Shown: positions 50,890 to 60,523 of the stretch, piece after piece
Numbering within the stretch: position 1 is the first letter of the stretch
How the letters are laid out: each line of letters opens with the position of its first letter
The notes under the pieces: generated by a model
Database searches by the model: none
What the model was told of the DNA's origin: nothing
The model's input: the letters and a program-made list of their open reading frames with translations, nothing else
Assembly (NCBI GenBank): GCA_041483135.1
Contig: JBGPFE010000015.1
Span: 1-64,000, forward strand
Direction of reading: 5' to 3'
DNA: 64,000 nt
Source of the DNA: PALSA-1004 sp041483135
GTDB lineage: Bacteria; Pseudomonadota; Gammaproteobacteria; Burkholderiales; SG8-41
Made by a program: the position numbers and the translations under genes

Positions 50890-51819
50890 TCAGACCTCCA
50901 GCAGGGCGAACGCTTCGCCGAAGCGCTGCCGCGCCTCGGCGTGCAGCGGTTTTACGGCGCGCGCGAACGCTGCGCGCCCAGCCGGGGTCAGCTCGACGAT
51001 TTCGCAGCCGGCGTCTACGAGCGCTTTGCGCGCGATTTCCTCTTCCTCCACCGCGAGTTTGCGTTGCGCGATGATCGCCTTGCGCGCGGCCGACATCAGC
51101 GCGCTTTGAAATTCCCCGGGCCAACTGTCGAACGCCGCGCGGTTGCAGTAGATGCCGCGCGAGACGTAACAGTGGCCGGTCAGGGTGATATAGCGGTGCA
51201 CCTTGTGGCAGCCGTAGTCCACCGTGTTCGCGAGCGGATTCTCCTGCGCGTCCACCGCGCCTGACACGATCGCCTCCAGCCCCTGTTTGAGGTCGCAGGG
51301 AAAGGGTATCGCGCCGAGCAGCTCGAAGGTGCGGCAATGCATCTGGCTCGGCATCATGCGTATGCGCATGCCCGCCATATCCGCGGGCGTGTGCACCGGG
51401 CGCAGCCGGTTCGTGACGTGGCGGTAGCCGTTCTCGAAGTAGCCGAGGAGACGATAGCCGATGCGCTCCTCGATCTTGCGGCTCAGGTAGGCGCCGAGCT
51501 GGCCGTCCATCGCGGCCCGGGCCTGTTCGAGCCCGTCGAACAGGAAGGGCAGGTCGGTAAATTCCAGTTCCGGAACGCGGTCGGTCAGGTAGCTGGTGGA
51601 CTGGTAGGAGAGCGTCAGGATGCCGCGCTCGGCCATCCACAGCGTCGCTTCACCCTTGTAGCCGAAGTCCATCACGTTCCACACGTACTTGACGTCCACG
51701 GCCTTGCCGAATTGCGCCTCGAGCCGGTCGCCGATCATCTTCAAGGCGCGGCTGTGGGTCGTGGTCGGCGGGCCGTAGCCCCCCATGCAGATTTGAATAG
51801 TCACCGGAAATACGCCCAA
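50890..51819 (-). CDS. DctP-type TRAP substrate-binding protein lacking a signal peptide
   Basis: 309 residues. DctP family features: LTLSYQSTSYLTDRVPELEF, DLPFLFDGLEQARAAMDGQL, YRLLGYFENGYRHVTN, the ligand-binding Arg region DMAGMRIRMMPSQMHCRTFE, and DAQENPLANTVDYGCHKVHR. The N-terminus starts directly at the first beta-strand (VTIQICMGGYGPP), with TTG at 51819 or GTG at 51804 as start, so no signal peptide is encoded. No DctQM permease is adjacent. It may be a decayed or relocated receptor, or a cytoplasmic binding protein. Confidence 0.8.
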   Translation of the reverse strand: MGVFPVTIQICMGGYGPPTTTHSRALKMIGDRLEAQFGKAVDVKYVWNVMDFGYKGEATLWMAERGILTLSYQSTSYLTDRVPELEFTDLPFLFDGLEQARAAMDGQLGAYLSRKIEERIGYRLLGYFENGYRHVTNRLRPVHTPADMAGMRIRMMPSQMHCRTFELLGAIPFPCDLKQGLEAIVSGAVDAQENPLANTVDYGCHKVHRYITLTGHCYVSRGIYCNRAAFDSWPGEFQSALMSAARKAIIAQRKLAVEEEEIARKALVDAGCEIVELTPAGRAAFARAVKPLHAEARQRFGEAFALLEV

Positions 51820-51839
51820 GTCGTTCGCGCAATGATAAC

Positions 51840-51873
51840 GGTTAAACCGCGGGCATGGCCCCCCCGTTTAACC
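51840..51873 (-). promoter_or_regulatory. Inverted repeat upstream of the DctP-type gene
   Basis: GGTTAAAC (51840-51847) and GTTTAACC (51866-51873) enclose an inner GGGC-ATG-GCCC. It may act as terminator for a remnant behind phaC or as an operator for the DctP-type gene, whose start is 21 bases away. Confidence 0.45.
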
Positions 51874-51879
51874 CGGGGC

Positions 51880-51995
51880 GCTGGCCCGGTGACGACGGGG
51901 GCGGAGAAGAAGCGGTAGCCAGCGTTGTTTTCAGTCAGCCTGTCGGGGCGCAGGTTTGAATCCAGCCGGATGCCCCGGCTGTCGATGGTGCGGCC
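51880..51995 (-). pseudogene. Remnant resembling the C-terminus of glycerate kinase
   Basis: On the minus strand the translation contains SNLRPDRLTENNAGYRFFSA and VVTGPA. The glycerate 2-kinase at 53867 reads LGLRTDKMLGNNDGYGCFSA ... VVTGPT, so the two align over about 30 residues with a two-residue gap. The DNA also aligns (GGTGACGACG ... GTAGCC..CGTTGTT ... CGG.GCGCAG). Only the very C-terminus is present and it runs into the inverted repeat. A short duplicated fragment is the simplest reading. Confidence 0.45.
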
Positions 51996-52005
51996 GCGCA
52001 GCGTC

Positions 52006-53751
52006 TTAAATTTCCTGCACGTAATTGCCGGGCGCTGCGCCGAGCACCGGATGCTCGGTGCTGCCAGGCGCGCGCGCGGCGATATCCGGCCCGCAGCACT
52101 CGGCGAGCCACGCAACCCAGTTTTCCCACCAGCTGCCGTCAATCCGGTGCTGGCGCTTGAGCCACTCGTCGGGGTGCTCGGAATCGGTCTCGCCGCTCCA
52201 GTAACTGCGCTTAGGCGGCTTGACCGGCGGGTTGATGATGCCGAGGATGTGGCCGGAACTCGACAGCGTATAGCGAACTGGCGCGGCAATATTCCCGGCG
52301 ATCTTGAACGTCGCTTTCCACGGCGCGATGTGGTCTTCCTCGCAGCCGACGGCGTAGAGCGGCTGGCGGATGTCGCCAAGATCGATGGGCTGACCGGCAA
52401 TCTCAAGCGCGTTTTTCTGGATGAGCTTGTTGTGCAGGTAGAACTCGCGCAGGTAGAAGCTGTGCATCGCGCGCGGCATGCGCGTGACGTCGGTGTTCCA
52501 GTACAGCACGTCGAACGGCGGCGGCGTTTCGCCGTACAGGTAGTTGTGCACGAAGTAATGCCAGATCAGGCTGTTCGAACGCAGCAGCCGGAACGAGCGC
52601 GCCATCTCGCGGCCGTCCAGAAAACCCTGCTGGGCCATCATGTGCTCGAGGGTCTCGACGGTTTTTTCATCGATGAATACCTCGATGCCGCCCGGCCGCG
52701 AGAAGTCGACGAGTGTCGCAAGCAATGTCCAGTGCGCAACCGGCACTTCCGGCTCGTCAGCGTATTCACGATTGAACCACGCCATCAGCGTCGCCAGCGC
52801 GGTGCCGCCGATGCAGTAGCCGACCGCGTGCACCTGCGGCACTTTGCAGATCGCGCGCGCGGTATCGATCGCCCGGCGCATACCCTTCATCAGGTAGTTT
52901 TCGAAAGTGGTGTCGGCCTGCGCTGCGGTCGGGTTCTTCCAGCTCACCACAAACACCGTAAAGCCCTGGTTCACAAGATAGCGCAGCACGCTTTTCTTTT
53001 CGGTCAGGTCGAGTATGTAGTACTTGTTGATCCATGGCGGGATGATCACGATCGGCACCGAGCGCACCTGTGCGGTGGCGGGCGCGTACTGAATCAGTTC
53101 CATCAGTTCGTTGCGATAAACGACGGCGCCCGGCGTCGTTGCCAGATTCTGTCCGACTTTGAATGCCGAGCGGTCGGTCATCTGCACGTCGCCGACGCGC
53201 AGGTCGTCGAGCCACAGCTTGAGGCCGGCCGCAAGACTCTGACCGCCGGACTCCCAGAACTTGCGCAGCGCCACCGGATTGGTGAGAAGGTAGTTGGTTG
53301 GCGCGACAGCGTTCAGCCATTGCCGCGCCCAGAATGTCGCCTGACGCCGCTGCTTGGCCGGGACGCCCGGTGTTTCGAACATTGCTTCCTGCAGCCAGTG
53401 CGTATACAGCAGGTAATACTGCTTGAGCAGGGAGAACGCCGGCAGCTCGGACCACATGGGATCGGCGAATCGCGTGTCATCGGGCGCGGCCTTGACGACC
53501 ACCGTCGGCGTCAGTCCGCTCGCGGTCTGCCATGCGTGAAGCTGCATTTCCTGCAACTCGCGCGCGAACTTGGCCAGCTCAGTTGCCAATTCGCCCGGAT
53601 GCGTGATCCAGCCTTCGGCGACTTTTTCGAACGACGCGCCGACACCATACGGATCAACCGACTGATTAAGCTTTGCGAACTGGTCGGTCCATTGGTCGAG
53701 GCTGGCGCTCAACGCCGCCGCGTCGGGCAGCGGAATGACGGCTTTCTTCAT
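52006..53751 (-). CDS. phaC: Polyhydroxyalkanoate synthase
   Basis: 581 residues, close to class I PhaC size. Active-site box HAVGYCIGGTALATLMAWF with the nucleophilic Cys, Asp in CEEDHIAPWK and His in LSSSGHILGIINPP. Also VPIVIIPPWINKYYILDLTE and FVVSWKNPTAAQAD, typical of PHA polymerases. It makes storage polyester from (R)-3-hydroxyacyl-CoA at granule surfaces. No phaA, phaB or phasin gene is adjacent, so the precursors are made by genes elsewhere. Confidence 0.94.
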   Translation of the reverse strand: MKKAVIPLPDAAALSASLDQWTDQFAKLNQSVDPYGVGASFEKVAEGWITHPGELATELAKFARELQEMQLHAWQTASGLTPTVVVKAAPDDTRFADPMWSELPAFSLLKQYYLLYTHWLQEAMFETPGVPAKQRRQATFWARQWLNAVAPTNYLLTNPVALRKFWESGGQSLAAGLKLWLDDLRVGDVQMTDRSAFKVGQNLATTPGAVVYRNELMELIQYAPATAQVRSVPIVIIPPWINKYYILDLTEKKSVLRYLVNQGFTVFVVSWKNPTAAQADTTFENYLMKGMRRAIDTARAICKVPQVHAVGYCIGGTALATLMAWFNREYADEPEVPVAHWTLLATLVDFSRPGGIEVFIDEKTVETLEHMMAQQGFLDGREMARSFRLLRSNSLIWHYFVHNYLYGETPPPFDVLYWNTDVTRMPRAMHSFYLREFYLHNKLIQKNALEIAGQPIDLGDIRQPLYAVGCEEDHIAPWKATFKIAGNIAAPVRYTLSSSGHILGIINPPVKPPKRSYWSGETDSEHPDEWLKRQHRIDGSWWENWVAWLAECCGPDIAARAPGSTEHPVLGAAPGNYVQEI

Positions 53752-53866
53752 GCAATGAGTCTACTGCGCCCGCGTGCGGCCGCTAATGGCTATCTGCAGG
53801 GATACTGACACAGATCAAGAATTGCCCCCGGCCGGGCAGCTGTTTTGACAGCTGACCGCAGTCAAT

Positions 53867-55147
53867 TCAAACGATCAGGATCGCGCGGTAGTCGTTGACG
53901 TTGGTGCGCGTGGGTCCGGTGACGACGAGATCGCCAAGCGCGGAAAAGCAGCCGTAGCCGTCGTTGTTTCCCAGCATCTTATCGGTGCGCAGCCCGAGCT
54001 TGGCTGCGCGCGCGAACGAGTCCGGCGCCGCGATTGCGCCGGCATTGTCCTCGGTGCCGTCGATGCCATCGGTGTCGCACGCGATCGCGTGGATGCCCGC
54101 AGCGCCTTGCAGATCGTTCACGAGCGATAACAGAAATTCGGCGCAGCGCCCGCCGCGGCCGTTGCCGCGCACGGTCACCGTGCATTCGCCGCCCGAGATC
54201 AACGCGACCGGCGGCTGCCATGGTTGGCCGTGCGCTTTGACTTCGCGCGCGAGCGCAGCGTAAACCTTCGCGACTTCGCGCGCTTCACCGGTCACGCTGT
54301 CGCCGAGGACCGCGGCGCGCACGCCGCTGGCTTCGAAAAATTTCGCCGCCGCCTGCAGGCACTGATGGGCGGTCGCGATCACGTGGTTCTCGGTATTGGC
54401 GAAGACCTTGTCGCCGGGCTTCGGCGTTTCGGCAAGCTCGCCGCGGGTGCCGCGCTCGAGCGTCGCCTGCACGGCTTTGGGGACGTTGCACTCGTAGCGC
54501 TTGAGGATGTCGAGCGCATCCTGGTAAGTGGTAGGGTCGGGCGTGCACGGGCCGGAGGCGATATGCGTCGGGTCGTCGCCGGTCACATCCGAGATCACCA
54601 GCGCGCGGATTTTTGCCTTGCACGCAGCGGCGAGCCGCCCGCCCTGAATCAACGATAGATGCTTACGGACCGTATTGATTTCCTGGATCGTCGCGCCGCA
54701 GCGCAGCAGCTCTTTGGTGGCCGCCTTGAGATCGGCCAGCGAGATCGTCTCGACCGGCAGGCTCAGCAGGCTCGAGCCGCCGCCGGAGACGAGCGCGAGC
54801 AGCAGGTCGTCCCTGGACAGCCGCCTCGCGCCGTCGAGGATTCTTTTTGCCGCGGCTTCGCCCGCTTCGTCCGGCACCGGATGGCCGGCTTCGACCACGT
54901 TGATGCGATTGGTGAGCAGTCCGTGCGCATAGCGCGTGATCACGGTGCCTTCGAGCGGCGCACCTGCCGGCCAGTGCTGCTCTACTGCGAGCGCCATCGA
55001 CGCCGCGGCCTTACCGGCGCCAACGACGAGCGTGCGTCCTTTCGGCGGCACGGGCAGGTACCGCGACACGATCTCAAGCGGATCGGCAGCGGCGACGGCG
55101 GCCTTGAAGCTTCCGAGCAGCATTTCGCGCGGCGACATTATCGACAT
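53867..55147 (-). CDS. Glycerate 2-kinase (MOFRL family)
   Basis: 426 residues from ATG 55147; ATG 55138 is also possible. N-terminal part LVVGAGKAAASMALAVEQHW and GHPVPDEAGEAAAKRIL, active-site LALVSGGGSSLLSLPVE and ALVISDVTGDDPTHIASGPC, then the C-terminal MOFRL domain with LISGGECTVTVRGNGRGGR and HAIACDTDGIDGTEDNAGA. It phosphorylates glycerate to 2-phosphoglycerate, linking tartronate or glyoxylate-derived carbon to glycolysis. This fits the hydroxyacid dehydrogenases in the window. Confidence 0.94.
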   Translation of the reverse strand: MSIMSPREMLLGSFKAAVAAADPLEIVSRYLPVPPKGRTLVVGAGKAAASMALAVEQHWPAGAPLEGTVITRYAHGLLTNRINVVEAGHPVPDEAGEAAAKRILDGARRLSRDDLLLALVSGGGSSLLSLPVETISLADLKAATKELLRCGATIQEINTVRKHLSLIQGGRLAAACKAKIRALVISDVTGDDPTHIASGPCTPDPTTYQDALDILKRYECNVPKAVQATLERGTRGELAETPKPGDKVFANTENHVIATAHQCLQAAAKFFEASGVRAAVLGDSVTGEAREVAKVYAALAREVKAHGQPWQPPVALISGGECTVTVRGNGRGGRCAEFLLSLVNDLQGAAGIHAIACDTDGIDGTEDNAGAIAAPDSFARAAKLGLRTDKMLGNNDGYGCFSALGDLVVTGPTRTNVNDYRAILIV

Positions 55148-55286
55148 CCTCAAAGACAATTAAACACCGATAAACGCCGGCAAGCGGGGAAAGAAACCCC
55201 ATTTCCCATTCTCCATTTCCCGTTCTCCATTTCTCATTGGCGATTTACTGGTTCTTACCCGTGCTCGTCAACGGATTGGAAATCAA

Positions 55287-56168
55287 TCAGGCTATGTCGC
55301 CGCTATTGCCGACCCACTGGCTGCCGAGACTGCTATATGCAATGCCGTTTTTCCCGGTTTTTTTGACTTCGTACATCAAGTGGTCGCTGGCGGACACGAC
55401 TTGATCCACGGTTTCTGGAATGGCATCAAAGACCGCAACGCCGATGCTGAACGTCACCGGCCAATGATTGTCCTTCATCGCGAGATCGAGCGCCTGGCGC
55501 ATTTTTTCCGCTATTTGCATAACGACGGGCTGTCCCGTTGCCACTAGTACCACGGCGAACTCGTCGCCGCCGATTCGCGCCACAATGTCGGTTTTGCGAA
55601 GGGCTGATCTCGACGTGGCGGCAATGGTATGCAGCAACCGGTCGCCCGCGCTGTGCCCGAACCGGTCATTTACCGCTTTGAAATTATCGCAGTCAATGTA
55701 AGCAACCGAGAATGTCTGTTTCTGCCGACGATGCCTTTCCATCTCCCGCTCAAGCAACTCCTGAAACCCCAGGTAATTGAGCGCTCCCGTCAATGAATCG
55801 ACCCTCGCCGTCGATCTCTCGCGGTCATACATGTATCGAAGCTGCACGGTAAGTCCTACCACCAGCAGGTAAGCGATAAGGGTATTGGCGATGCCGATAT
55901 ACAGGTAAACGGGCTCGGAATAGGGGTTGTCGGCGAAACCCATTTCGAGTTGCGCCATGAACGAGATGACGGCAAATGCGATGCCCCATCTCCAACCGCA
56001 GTTCCAGCTCACAATCAGGATGCCCAGTAAATAGAATGCGCTGAGACTGAGCTCGAACGATGTGATGTAGTCGACAGTAACTACGGCCGCGAGGACTATC
56101 GTTGCGATGATCAGCGCGGTCGGGCGGCTGAGCGTGTAGATGTTGATTTTGCTGAACAGGTCGATCAC
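55287..56168 (-). CDS. Membrane-bound GGDEF diguanylate cyclase
   Basis: 293 residues from GTG 56168, four bases after the uvrA stop. N-terminal membrane domain (about residues 1-115, five or six hydrophobic segments), then a GGDEF domain. The active site IGGDEFAVVL is intact and is preceded by an RxxD inhibitory site (RKTD) five residues before GGDEF, so product feedback by c-di-GMP is expected. DSLTGALNYLGFQELLEREM starts the domain. Co-transcription with uvrA is implied by spacing. Confidence 0.93.
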   Translation of the reverse strand: MIDLFSKINIYTLSRPTALIIATIVLAAVVTVDYITSFELSLSAFYLLGILIVSWNCGWRWGIAFAVISFMAQLEMGFADNPYSEPVYLYIGIANTLIAYLLVVGLTVQLRYMYDRERSTARVDSLTGALNYLGFQELLEREMERHRRQKQTFSVAYIDCDNFKAVNDRFGHSAGDRLLHTIAATSRSALRKTDIVARIGGDEFAVVLVATGQPVVMQIAEKMRQALDLAMKDNHWPVTFSIGVAVFDAIPETVDQVVSASDHLMYEVKKTGKNGIAYSSLGSQWVGNSGDIA

Positions 56169-56172
56169 TGGC

Positions 56173-59055
56173 TTATCCCAGCACCGGTAGCAGATACTTG
56201 CCAGTGTAGCTCGCTTTGTTCCTGGCGATGTCCTCGGGCGCGCCTTCCGCGATCACGCGGCCCCCGCCGTCGCCGCCTTCGGGCCCGAGGTCGATGATCC
56301 AGTCCGCGGTCTTGATGACGTCGAGATTGTGCTCGATCACGACCACCGTGTTGCCGTGGTCGCGCAGCCGGTGCAGCACGCGCAGCAGCAAGTCGATGTC
56401 GTGAAAATGCAGGCCCGTGGTCGGCTCGTCGAGTATGTAGAGCGTGCGGCCGGTGTCCCGCTTCGATAATTCGAGCGACAGTTTCACGCGCTGCGCTTCA
56501 CCGCCGGAGAGCGTGGTCGCGCTCTGGCCGAGCGTGATGTAGCCCAAACCGACGTCGAGCAGCGTGTGCAGTTTTCTCGCGACGACCGGTACCGCGGCGA
56601 AAAATTCCGCCGCCTGCTCGACGGTCATTTTCAGCACTTCGTTGATGTTCCTGCTTTTGTACTGGACTTCGAGCGTCTCGCGGTTGTAGCGCTTGCCGTG
56701 GCATACATCGCACGGCACGTAGATGTCGGGCAGAAAATGCATCTCGACTTTCAGCACGCCGTCGCCCTGGCACGCTTCGCAGCGGCCGCCCTTGACGTTG
56801 AAGGAGAAGCGCCCGGGGCCGTAACCGCGCTCGCGCGCCATCGGCACGCCGGCGAACAATTCGCGGATCGGCGTGAACAGCCCGGTGTAGGTCGCGGGGT
56901 TGGAGCGCGGCGTGCGGCCGATCGGGCTTTGGTCGACGTTGACGACTTTGTCGAAATGCTCGAGCCCCTTGATCGCTTCGTGCGGCGCGGGCTCGGCCGA
57001 GCTGCCATACAGATGGCGCGCTGCCGCGCTGTAGAGCGTGTCGTTGATCAGTGTCGACTTGCCCGAGCCCGATACGCCGGTGATGCAGACGAAGAGACCA
57101 ACCGGCAGCCTGGCTGTGATGTCTTTCAGGTTATTGCCGCGGGCGCCGCTGATCGCGAGCATGCGCTTCGCGTCGGGTTTGTGGCGCAATCCGGGCACTT
57201 CGATGCGCAGGCGGCCTGTGAGGTATTGCCCGGTCAGCGACTCGGCGTTCTTGCGGATGTCCGAAGGCGTGCCCTGGGCGATGATGCGGCCACCGTGCTC
57301 GCCGGCGCCGAGCCCGATGTCGACAACGTGATCGGCGTTTTCGATTGCTTCACGGTCGTGCTCGACTACGATCACGGTGTTGCCGATGTCGCGCAGGCGC
57401 TTCAACGTATCGAGCAGGCGCGCGTTGTCGCGCTGATGCAGCCCGATCGACGGCTCGTCGAGCACGTACATGACGCCGGTCAAACCCGAGCCGATCTGGC
57501 TCGCGAGCCGGATGCGCTGCGCTTCGCCGCCCGACAGCGTGTCGGCCGCGCGGTCGAGCGACAGGTATTCGAGGCCGACGTCGTTGAGGAACGTGAGCCG
57601 GTTGATGATCTCCGCGGCGATTTTTTCGGCGATCGCGAGCTTGGTGCCGGCGAGCGCCATGGTTGCGAAAAACTGCGCCGCCTGCTTGAGCGGCAGTGCG
57701 CTCACTTCATAGATCGTCCTGCCGGCGACGCGCACGTGGCGCGCTTCGCGCCGCAGCCGCGTTGCGCCGCACTCGGGACAGGGCCGGGTGTTGAGGTATT
57801 TGGCGAGTTCCTCGCGCACCACCAGCGAGTCGGTTTCGCGGTAGCGGCGCTCGAGATTCGGGATGATGCCCTCGAACGCGTGCTCGCGCTGGTACTTGTT
57901 GCCGCGCTCGCCGATGTAGGTGAATTTGATCTTGTCGCGACCCGAGCCGCAGAGCACCGCATCCTGCGCCGCTTGCGGCAGTTGCTCGAACGGCGCCTCG
58001 AGATCGAAGCCGTAGTATTGCGCCAGGCACTGCAGCATCTGGAAGTAGAACTGGTTGCGGCGGTCCCAGCCGCGGATCGCGCCGGAGCCGAGCGACAGGT
58101 GCGGGTGGGTGACGACGCGCTTGGGATCGAAGAAGCTGATGTGGCCCAAGCCGTCGCAGCGCGGGCACGCGCCCATCGGGTTGTTGAACGAAAAGAGCCG
58201 CGGCTCGAGCTCCGGCAGCGAATAGCTGCAGATCGGGCACGCGAACTTCGCCGAGAACAGGTGTTCGCGGCCGGAGTCCATCTCGACCGCGAGCGCGCGC
58301 CCGTCGGAATGCCTGAGCGCGGTCTCGAACGATTCGGCGAGTCGCTGCTTGACCTCGGGGCGCACCTTGAGGCGGTCGACCACGACCTCCACCGTGTGCT
58401 TGATGTTCTTCTTGAGTTTCGGCAGGTCGTCGATCTCGTGCACCTTGCCGTCGATGCGCACGCGCACGAAGCCCTGCGCGCGCAGCTCGTCGAAGAGATC
58501 GACCTGCTCGCCCTTGCGGCCGACGATCAGCGGCGACAGGATCATGAGCCTCGAATCCACCGGCAGCTGCAGCACGTGATCGACCATCTGCGACACGCTC
58601 TGCGCGGCGAGCACGATGTTGTGATCGGGGCAGTGTGGGTCGCCCACGCGCGCGAACAGCAGGCGCAGGTAGTCGTGGATTTCGGTGACGGTGCCGACAG
58701 TCGAGCGCGGGTTGTGGCTGGTTGCCTTCTGCTCGATCGAAATCGCCGGCGACAGGCCCTCGATCAGGTCGACGTCGGGCTTTTCCATCAGCTGCAGGAA
58801 CTGGCGCGCGTAGGCCGACAGCGATTCGACGTAGCGGCGCTGGCCTTCGGCGTAGAGCGTGTCGAACGCGAGCGACGATTTGCCCGAGCCGGAGAGTCCG
58901 GTGATCACGATCAGCCGGTTGCGCGGCAGATCGAGATTGATGTTCTTCAGGTTGTGGGTACGCGCGCCGCGAATCCGGATCAGATCGGCGTGTCTGGCAA
59001 GCGCATCCGGACCGGAATTCTGCAGCCGAACGATGGTGGGTCGGTTAGTGGGCAA
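56173..59055 (-). CDS. uvrA: Excinuclease ABC subunit UvrA
   Basis: 960 residues. Two ABC ATPase halves: Walker A GLSGSGKSSLAFDTLYAEG and GVSGSGKSTLINDTL, signature LSGGEAQRIRLASQIGSG and LSGGEAQRVKLSLELSK. Zinc-binding CPICSY...CPRCDGLG, CPECGATRL and CEACQGDG...CDVCHGKRYN. It recognises DNA damage with UvrB in nucleotide excision repair. The start is uncertain: TTG 59055 gives about 23 residues more than the usual IRIRGARTHNLKNI beginning. Divergent from the yajR-like gene with 72 bases between. No clear LexA box seen. Confidence 0.97.
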   Translation of the reverse strand: MPTNRPTIVRLQNSGPDALARHADLIRIRGARTHNLKNINLDLPRNRLIVITGLSGSGKSSLAFDTLYAEGQRRYVESLSAYARQFLQLMEKPDVDLIEGLSPAISIEQKATSHNPRSTVGTVTEIHDYLRLLFARVGDPHCPDHNIVLAAQSVSQMVDHVLQLPVDSRLMILSPLIVGRKGEQVDLFDELRAQGFVRVRIDGKVHEIDDLPKLKKNIKHTVEVVVDRLKVRPEVKQRLAESFETALRHSDGRALAVEMDSGREHLFSAKFACPICSYSLPELEPRLFSFNNPMGACPRCDGLGHISFFDPKRVVTHPHLSLGSGAIRGWDRRNQFYFQMLQCLAQYYGFDLEAPFEQLPQAAQDAVLCGSGRDKIKFTYIGERGNKYQREHAFEGIIPNLERRYRETDSLVVREELAKYLNTRPCPECGATRLRREARHVRVAGRTIYEVSALPLKQAAQFFATMALAGTKLAIAEKIAAEIINRLTFLNDVGLEYLSLDRAADTLSGGEAQRIRLASQIGSGLTGVMYVLDEPSIGLHQRDNARLLDTLKRLRDIGNTVIVVEHDREAIENADHVVDIGLGAGEHGGRIIAQGTPSDIRKNAESLTGQYLTGRLRIEVPGLRHKPDAKRMLAISGARGNNLKDITARLPVGLFVCITGVSGSGKSTLINDTLYSAAARHLYGSSAEPAPHEAIKGLEHFDKVVNVDQSPIGRTPRSNPATYTGLFTPIRELFAGVPMARERGYGPGRFSFNVKGGRCEACQGDGVLKVEMHFLPDIYVPCDVCHGKRYNRETLEVQYKSRNINEVLKMTVEQAAEFFAAVPVVARKLHTLLDVGLGYITLGQSATTLSGGEAQRVKLSLELSKRDTGRTLYILDEPTTGLHFHDIDLLLRVLHRLRDHGNTVVVIEHNLDVIKTADWIIDLGPEGGDGGGRVIAEGAPEDIARNKASYTGKYLLPVLG

Positions 59056-59127
59056 GAGAAACGAATCCCTGAGCTAAACCTGTTAATATACCGAACTTTG
59101 GCGTCCTGCCCCAAGTCGTATTTCATC

Positions 59128-60510
59128 ATGTCCCCGAGCAATCGCATGAGCCCGGCCGAATTGCGCGCGAGTGTGAGCCTAGCGAGCATCTTCGGGCTGC
59201 GCATGTTCGGAATGTTCGTGATCCTGCCAGTGTTCGCGATCTACGCGGGCGAGCATCTCGCAGGCGGGACCAGCCTGACCCTCGTTGGCATCGCGATCGG
59301 AGCCTATGGTCTCACGCAGGCAATCCTGCAAATCCCGTTCGGCTGGTTGTCCGACCGCTACGGCCGCAAGCCCGTCATCTACTGGGGCCTCGCGGTGTTT
59401 GCGCTGGGCAGTTTCGTTGCCGCGCTCGGTGGCAGCATTTTCATGGTGATCGCGGGGCGCGTGTTGCAGGGCATGGGCGCGATCTCGGCCGCGGTGATTG
59501 CGATGACCGCCGATTTGACGCGTGAAGAACACCGCACCAAGGCGATGGCGCTGATCGGCTCGACCATCGGCGTCACTTTCGCATTGTCGCTGGTGCTGAG
59601 CCCATGGCTCAACGGCTTGATCGGTGTGCCCGGCATCTTCGTGCTGACCGGCGTGCTTGCGCTCGCCGCGATGGGGGTCGTTTACTCGATAGTGCCGGCT
59701 ACGGATGCGGCGCCACCGGGCATGTCCCGGGAAGCCGATGACATCGCGCATTTCAGCGAAGTACTGCGGGATGGGCAGCTCGCGTGCCTGAACTACGGGA
59801 TCTTTGCGCTGCAGGCCGTGCTGATGGCGCAATTCGTGGTCGTGCCGCTGTCGCTGCGCGAGGTCGGCCTGGCGGTCGATCACCACTGGCAGGTCTACCT
59901 GCCGGTCATGCTGGGCTCATTCGTGCTGATGCTGCCGGGGATACTGATGGCGGAGCGGCGCGGCCACGTCAAGACGGTGTTTATCGGCTCGATCGGCGTG
60001 CTGTTGAGCGGACAGTTCGCGATGCCATGGCTGCTCGGCAGCGTGCGCGCGATCGCACTCTTTCTGCTGATTTTCTTCACCGCGTTCAACGTGCTCGAGG
60101 CAATGCTGCCGTCGCTCGTCTCCAAGCTCGCACCCATCGGCGCCAAAGGCACCGCGATCGGGATCTTCAGCAGCGTGCAGTTCCTGGGCACGTTCCTGGG
60201 CGCGGCGGGCGGCGGTTTTCTGTATCAGCATTTTGGCGCGCGCGGCGTGTTCGTGCTCGATGCGCTGCTGCTTGCCGGATGGCTGCTGCTTGCGCTCGGC
60301 ATGCAGGCCCCTGGCCTGATCCTGACGCGGGTATACACTATTCCGGCGCTCGACAGCGAGCAGGCGCGCGTGCTCGCGGCGCGCCTCGAGGCGCAGCCCG
60401 GCGTGCGCGAAGTGCAGTTGTCGGCCGGCGAGCGCACGGCGTACCTGAAGGTCGATGCGACCGGTTTCGATGAACAACACGTGTTACGATTGATCGCGGA
60501 AGAGATTTGA
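59128..60510 (+). CDS. yajR: MFS transporter with C-terminal YAM-like domain (YajR type)
   Basis: 460 residues from ATG 59128. Twelve hydrophobic helices with MFS motif A GWLSDRYGRKPVIYWGLAVF. After the last helix, about 70 residues form a ferredoxin-like domain (YTIPALDSEQARVLAARLEA, then QPGVREVQLSAGERTAYLKV), as in E. coli YajR, where the YAM domain is cytoplasmic. The substrate of YajR is not settled. The order uvrA / this gene / ssb is conserved in betaproteobacteria. The ssb gene starts 13 bases downstream. Confidence 0.88.
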   Translation: MSPSNRMSPAELRASVSLASIFGLRMFGMFVILPVFAIYAGEHLAGGTSLTLVGIAIGAYGLTQAILQIPFGWLSDRYGRKPVIYWGLAVFALGSFVAALGGSIFMVIAGRVLQGMGAISAAVIAMTADLTREEHRTKAMALIGSTIGVTFALSLVLSPWLNGLIGVPGIFVLTGVLALAAMGVVYSIVPATDAAPPGMSREADDIAHFSEVLRDGQLACLNYGIFALQAVLMAQFVVVPLSLREVGLAVDHHWQVYLPVMLGSFVLMLPGILMAERRGHVKTVFIGSIGVLLSGQFAMPWLLGSVRAIALFLLIFFTAFNVLEAMLPSLVSKLAPIGAKGTAIGIFSSVQFLGTFLGAAGGGFLYQHFGARGVFVLDALLLAGWLLLALGMQAPGLILTRVYTIPALDSEQARVLAARLEAQPGVREVQLSAGERTAYLKVDATGFDEQHVLRLIAEEI

Positions 60511-60523
60511 CTGGAGGTTCAGC

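Noticed and set aside
56566..59127. Long plus-strand open frame upstream of the yajR-like start
   Set aside because: Antisense to uvrA, composition typical of a high-GC shadow. The MFS domain starts at ATG 59128.
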